From Corynebacterium haematomassiliense (lineage in GTDB: Bacteria > Actinomycetota > Actinomycetes > Mycobacteriales > Mycobacteriaceae), in assembly GCF_013978595.1 (NCBI RefSeq), contig NZ_JACDTZ010000001.1, forward strand, positions 806,001-870,000: 64,000 nt of DNA, given 5' to 3'. This document shows positions 60,580 through 64,000 of the stretch, in pieces (position 1 is the stretch's first letter; every line of letters begins with the position of its first letter). The notes under the pieces are model-generated. The model was not told where the DNA came from, searched no databases, and was given only the letters and a program-made list of their open reading frames with translations. Position numbers and translations under genes: made by a program.

Positions 60580-61086
60580 GTGCTTTGCCACAAAATCGAG
60601 CACAAGATCGGCACGGCGGTCTTTGTATTCGACCCATCGATCTCAATTTTGAGCATGGAAAAAGCCCAGCATTTCGACACAATCGACGGCCAGCATTTCG
60701 ATGTGCTGGAAGGCTGTTTCAACTCGGACGGCTCCCCTTACCCGCGTTTCGGCCTCACCGAATCCATCGGCATGCTTATCGCTCCGACCGATGCAGCCAT
60801 CGCGATCCGACGTACCCTCAACCAGCAGGGTGCTCGAGTTGCCGAATGCACGTTCACTAGCCAGTACGGCGACTACATCGGCTTCCGCGCGTTCAACCTC
60901 CACGAAGACACACCGCAGGCACCAGTGTTCAGAATCCGGACCTCACCCGACAACCCCGACCTGTGGATGGACCAGTACTACACCTCCGAGCTTGTTAGCT
61001 GGCTCAAAGCCAACTTCGACACCCGCGGAATCCAAACCCGCACAGTCGACCAAGACCCCCACTACTACCAACCCAAGAAGAAATAG
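60580..61086 (+). CDS. uncharacterised 168-residue protein in the immunity-like operon
   Basis: No family recognised. It starts with GTG at 60580 behind an AGGAG site and lies 34 nt after the SUFU gene. Predicted cytosolic, with aromatic-rich C-terminal part (DNPDLWMDQYYTSELVSWL) and a Lys-rich end. No signal peptide and no toxin-like motif. Its place between SUFU and Imm-like genes suggests it is another immunity or accessory protein, but this rests only on context. Confidence 0.65.
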   Translation: MLCHKIEHKIGTAVFVFDPSISILSMEKAQHFDTIDGQHFDVLEGCFNSDGSPYPRFGLTESIGMLIAPTDAAIAIRRTLNQQGARVAECTFTSQYGDYIGFRAFNLHEDTPQAPVFRIRTSPDNPDLWMDQYYTSELVSWLKANFDTRGIQTRTVDQDPHYYQPKKK

Positions 61087-61097
61087 GAGCTCGACCC

Positions 61098-61742
61098 ATG
61101 ACGCCACAGATTCCGGACCCCATCACCCTGGACCAGTACCTCGCCGACACCGAGCCTGCCCCGATTCCCGACCTGACATGGGAGGAAGCCAAGGCGATCC
61201 TGTCCGAGTCTAACGACGCAGAAACGCACGTTGCCGTCATCGCGCCACTCACTCGCAATCACAGCACCTCCCGCAGCATCCCCGGCAAGGAAACCCTAGA
61301 CGCGCTCGCCGACTCTCCCGTCGCTCTCTGGGCAGTGATGATGCTCAAGGCCTACGACGCAGCGCAGTATCCTCCGCTGGATCTGTACCGGTTCGTTGAG
61401 GGGGCGGAAGCGCCGTCGGAAAGCGACAATCTCCTCGCCATGCACCACTGGGCCACCGCAGTGCTGCACCACGAAGCACCACTCGAAGATCCAGATAAGG
61501 CGCTCGCAGCTTGTCGCGCTTTTCTCGAGCTCAGCGACGGGCACAATTGGGTGCGACCCGACATCGAGATTGCCGGCATCGTGCTCGACGCCGCCGTGGA
61601 GAACCCGGATGGCCCGATCGGTCCTCTTGGCACGGAGATCATGCAGCAGTGGGAGGAACGCCTCACACGCGCGATCGAGGCGGTCGACCCCGACTACGCG
61701 TACACCGAAAACCAACTGCTCAGCATCTGGCAAGAGCGGTAA
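61098..61742 (+). CDS. uncharacterised 214-residue protein in the immunity-like operon
   Basis: No family recognised. The ATG follows AGGAG, which overlaps the previous stop codon (TAGGAG), so it is probably coupled to the preceding gene. The protein is acidic and mostly helical, with a His-rich LLAMHHWATAVLHHEAPL stretch near the middle and a C-terminal WEERLTRAIEAVDPDYAY helix. The stop lies 17 nt before the next start. Confidence 0.65.
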   Translation: MTPQIPDPITLDQYLADTEPAPIPDLTWEEAKAILSESNDAETHVAVIAPLTRNHSTSRSIPGKETLDALADSPVALWAVMMLKAYDAAQYPPLDLYRFVEGAEAPSESDNLLAMHHWATAVLHHEAPLEDPDKALAACRAFLELSDGHNWVRPDIEIAGIVLDAAVENPDGPIGPLGTEIMQQWEERLTRAIEAVDPDYAYTENQLLSIWQER

Positions 61743-61759
61743 CGGCTGAAGATGATCCG

Positions 61760-62756
61760 ATGACGTACTTCATGCAATTCGCCCCGTCGATGAAGGCGAT
61801 CCGCCAGTCCGACAACACGCGCCTGCATATGCCGACGCGCAACGGCGACATTGAAGTTCACGTCTACGAAGCGAAACACCGAATCGGCGGGGCCTCACTG
61901 GTCGGCGTACCCCGCACCCCTGAAAATCTGGCTGTGCTCGGACTTTCTAGTGGGACCGGCGAGCACTCACCGTGGATCATTCCACCGTTTCCACTGCTCA
62001 CCGACGCCTTCCGTAAAGGCGGCCCTTTCATCCGCGACGGGAAGGTTGAAACCATCCCTGGGGGATTCGACGCGTCGAAAGTCGCCGTAGGTGCGAGCTT
62101 GTACCGGCCGGGCCCTCCCGGATTCGTCCCCAAGGACCTCAACGACGAGATACCTCTTGACGTTAACTCTGTCGACCCTTCCGGTTGGAAACTCTTCGTG
62201 TGGGTGAGCGGTTCAGCCATCCGCCCCGCCACCGAAGAGGAACGCGACTATCAGCTTATTCCTTGGACGTTCTATCCACTCGGTTTCTTGGACCTCTGGC
62301 TTGAGCAGTACCGCTGCTACCACCTGGGTTTTGACATCCCGACGGATGTAAGCCCGCCAGACGAGGACATCGACCATGGCGCCGAAGAGTCGGAATCGTC
62401 GACCGGCCTGAAGATGCGCCGGGTAGAACTCGATGAGTCTGCTGGGGAGCTTGAAGGCCAACACTCGGTCTACCTCCAAGTGGCCGCCGGTTCAGAACTC
62501 GATAAAGCAATCGCCGCTAGCGGGCACGAAGCCAACGGCTACTTCCTCGAGGGCGTCGCTCGCTACCTCCAATCGAAGGGCCGGGGTTGATCCCAGCCTC
62601 CAGCTCGACCCGGAAGGCGAAGGCATCGGCATCTACGGTGATCCAGCACACATCGACAAGGCCCAGTCTTCTTTCACAGGCATCGCTGAACGACCTGCTG
62701 AAATCGCGGAGCTGGTGGAGCGGGCCAAAGCAGCTGGCATCGAAATCGATGACTAG
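61760..62756 (+). pseudogene. Imm51-like immunity protein, frameshifted near its end
   Basis: The first 276 codons (ATG at 61760 to a TGA at 62588-62590) are followed in another frame by 56 codons ending EIAELVERAKAAGIEIDD, with no start codon. The two parts join naturally near GHEANGYFLEGVARYLQSKG and LQLDPEGEGIGIYGDPAHIDKA. The joined C-terminal region resembles the Imm51 family (GNGYDW-like site, then LxFDPE-like and a terminal FDD-like end). Losing one G near 62565-62586 would restore the frame. The N-terminal 185 residues have no match I know. A +1 indel is the simplest explanation; a sequencing error is possible. Confidence 0.6.
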
Positions 62757-62790
62757 ATTCGCAGGGCCTCCGGGGCGGTTGGGGCTCAAC

Positions 62791-63428
62791 GACTATGCAG
62801 CTGCATAGTCAACGAAGCCGAACCAACCTCCCCCGAGGCGAACCAGGCATCGCGAAAAACTATGCAGCTGCATAGCGAATCCACCCCACCAGGCTATGCC
62901 GCTGCATAGTGGACGGCAGTGTCGGGACTATGCCGTCGCATAGTGGCATCGGTGCACAAGACTATGCCGCTGCATAGTCAACGAAGCCGAACCAATCTTC
63001 CCTGAGACGGTCCGGCCATCAAGAAAAACTATGCCGCTGCATAGCGAATCCATCCCACCAGACTATGCAGCTGCATAGTCTGGTGGCAGTGTCGGGACTA
63101 TGCCGCTGCATAGCGGGACCGGTCAGCAAGACTATGCCGTCGCATAGTGAACCCGACCCAAGAGACTATGCAGCTGCATAGTCAACGGAGCCGAGGCAAC
63201 CGCCCCTGTGGCTGATCAGCCATCGCAAGACTATGCCGCTGCATAGCGATTCGAGCCCTTGCCCGCTCGGTTTGTACGAATTTACATGCGGCAACACTTA
63301 TAAGCTTCTGACCTGCGCCGATAAATCTGGACGCCCGTCCCAATTGTCGACTTTTGCAGGTTTCGTTTAGGTGACTACCCCTACGAATCACGCGAACGGC
63401 AACCCCGAGACTATGCAGCTGCATAGTC
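62791..63428. repeat. array of twelve short palindromes, CTATGC-N4-GCATAG
   Basis: Twelve 16-bp units begin at 62793, 62860, 62894, 62928, 62962, 63029, 63063, 63098, 63132, 63166, 63231 and 63411. The arms CTATGC and GCATAG never vary; the centre is AGCT (5 copies), CGCT (5) or CGTC (2). Several extend to 20 bp as GACTATGCAGCTGCATAGTC. Steps are 34-35 bp, or 65-67 bp (about twice). A 169-bp block starting at 62793 repeats from 62962 with similar spacers. The surrounding 687 bp (62757-63443) hold no gene. Confidence 0.95.
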
Positions 63429-63443
63429 GCCACCGACGACGAC

Positions 63444-64000
63444 CTACGCCGAACGCTCGGCCAGCACCTTCCCGGTTGCAGTTTCAGACTTCGCCAGCTC
63501 GGCGGGGGTGCCGGTAGCCACAACCTGACCACCCTCGGCGCCGGCACCGGGGCCCATTTCGATCACGCGATCGGCTTGCGCGATGACGGACAGGTCGTGC
63601 TCGACCACGATCACGGTTTGGCCAGCGTCGACAAGACTGTTGAGCTCCTTGACCAACAGCGCCACGTCGGCGGGGTGAAGGCCGGTGGTGGGCTCGTCCA
63701 GCAGGTACACGGTGTGGCCCCGGCGCGAGTTGCGGGAGCGCTGCAGCTCGGTGGCCAGCTTGATGCGCTGCGCCTCGCCGCCGGAAAGCTCCGGCGCGCC
63801 TTGGCCCAGGCGCAGGTAGCCCAGCCCCACGGCCTGCAGGGTTTCCACGGCGCGCAGGATCTTCGGTTCGTCGGCGAATACGTCCGCGGCTTCGTCGACA
63901 GTCAGCTCCAGCACCTGCGCGATGGTGAGCCCATCCCAGGTCACCTCGAGGGTCTCGTCGTTGTAGCGCGCGCCGCCGCAGTCCGGGCAGGTGGTGTACG
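63444..64000 (-). CDS. uvrA: UvrA-like ABC ATPase, C-terminal part (runs off the window)
   Basis: The last 185 codons of a UvrA-family ATPase; the start lies beyond position 64000. Visible: the end of the zinc-binding segment (CPDCGGARY), the ABC signature ELSGGEAQRIKLATEL, Walker B TVYLLDEPTTGLHP and the VIVVEHDLSVI His loop. The ending MGPGAGAEGGQVVATG and the HTVYLLDEPTTGLHPADV wording resemble the shorter UvrA paralogue (UvrA2/drug-resistance type) more than canonical UvrA, but the missing N-terminal part is needed to decide. The stop at 63444 lies 16 nt from the last palindrome of the array. Confidence 0.85.
   Translation of the reverse strand, partial: YTTCPDCGGARYNDETLEVTWDGLTIAQVLELTVDEAADVFADEPKILRAVETLQAVGLGYLRLGQGAPELSGGEAQRIKLATELQRSRNSRRGHTVYLLDEPTTGLHPADVALLVKELNSLVDAGQTVIVVEHDLSVIAQADRVIEMGPGAGAEGGQVVATGTPAELAKSETATGKVLAERSA

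Noticed and set aside
62587..62808. Small gene starting at the TTG that overlaps the TGA of the Imm51-like frame
   Set aside because: Its frame gives a Ser/Lys-rich product without pattern, while the neighbouring frame continues the family motif.
62791..63428. CRISPR array
   Set aside because: The repeated unit is only 16-20 bp, fully palindromic with a variable centre, the spacers are mostly 18 bp and are themselves repeated, and no cas gene is near.
63182..63547. Minus-strand open frame across the palindrome array
   Set aside because: Runs antisense into the end of the uvrA-like gene in another frame, no ribosome binding site, low-complexity product.

Overview
The window looks like a piece of a high-GC Corynebacterium chromosome, or a very close relative. 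The evidence is a mycothione reductase, the actinobacterial gene strings pbp-ispG-rip-dxr and rlmN-cdsA-frr-pyrH-tsf-rpsB, DUF2631, DUF2469 and DUF4921 proteins, very long C-terminal tails on ribosomal proteins S2 and S16, and many start codons that sit 6-9 nt behind a TANNNT box (leaderless mRNAs). I saw no tRNA, rRNA, CRISPR array, prophage or transposase.

Layout. 0-4 kb: a hydrolase, mycothione reductase (mtr), and two tandem paralogous small secreted/membrane proteins closed by strong terminators. 3.8-10.2 kb (minus): map, pbp, ispG, rip protease, dxr, covering protein maturation, cell wall and the MEP isoprenoid pathway. 10.3-18 kb: a DUF2631 membrane protein, then rlmN, cdsA, frr, pyrH, tsf, rpsB (translation and phospholipid synthesis) with an amidase facing them. 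18-29 kb: M23 peptidase, xerC, dprA, comM, yraN, DUF2469, rnhB, lepB, rplS, tex, trmD, rimM. A 44-residue relic of a Dcu-type transporter lies between tex and trmD. 29-41 kb: DUF1963 protein, rpsP, a large acyltransferase, ffh, ftsY, lipoprotein, smc (signal recognition particle and chromosome condensation). 41-49 kb: CAP protein, acyP, an unusual alpha/beta hydrolase with a membrane segment, an alanine/Na+ symporter, flavin reductase, mutM-rnc-DUF177, a DivIVA-like coiled coil. 48.6-59.9 kb: glutamate dehydrogenase, glycerate kinase, a DUF4921 HIT-like protein, M20 hydrolase, glycogen phosphorylase, GNAT, and folate genes pabAB plus pabC. 59.9-62.8 kb: an accessory operon that looks like a set of orphan immunity genes (SUFU domain, two unknowns, an Imm51-like protein). 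62.8-63.4 kb: a gene-free array of twelve palindromes. The window ends inside a UvrA-like ATPase.

Most of the window is housekeeping. The unusual material is: the palindrome array (CTATGC-N4-GCATAG, mostly at 34-bp pitch, nested in a 169-bp higher-order repeat); the neighbouring immunity-gene operon whose last gene is frameshifted; a pabC gene broken at an 8-C run; the Dcu relic; two copies of a nested palindrome, each placed between convergent genes; a REP-like pair before glgP; a dispersed 10-mer family (GTCGAKARGC, 24 copies found by eye); and more than 20 candidate leaderless promoters, including three tightly packed divergent pairs.
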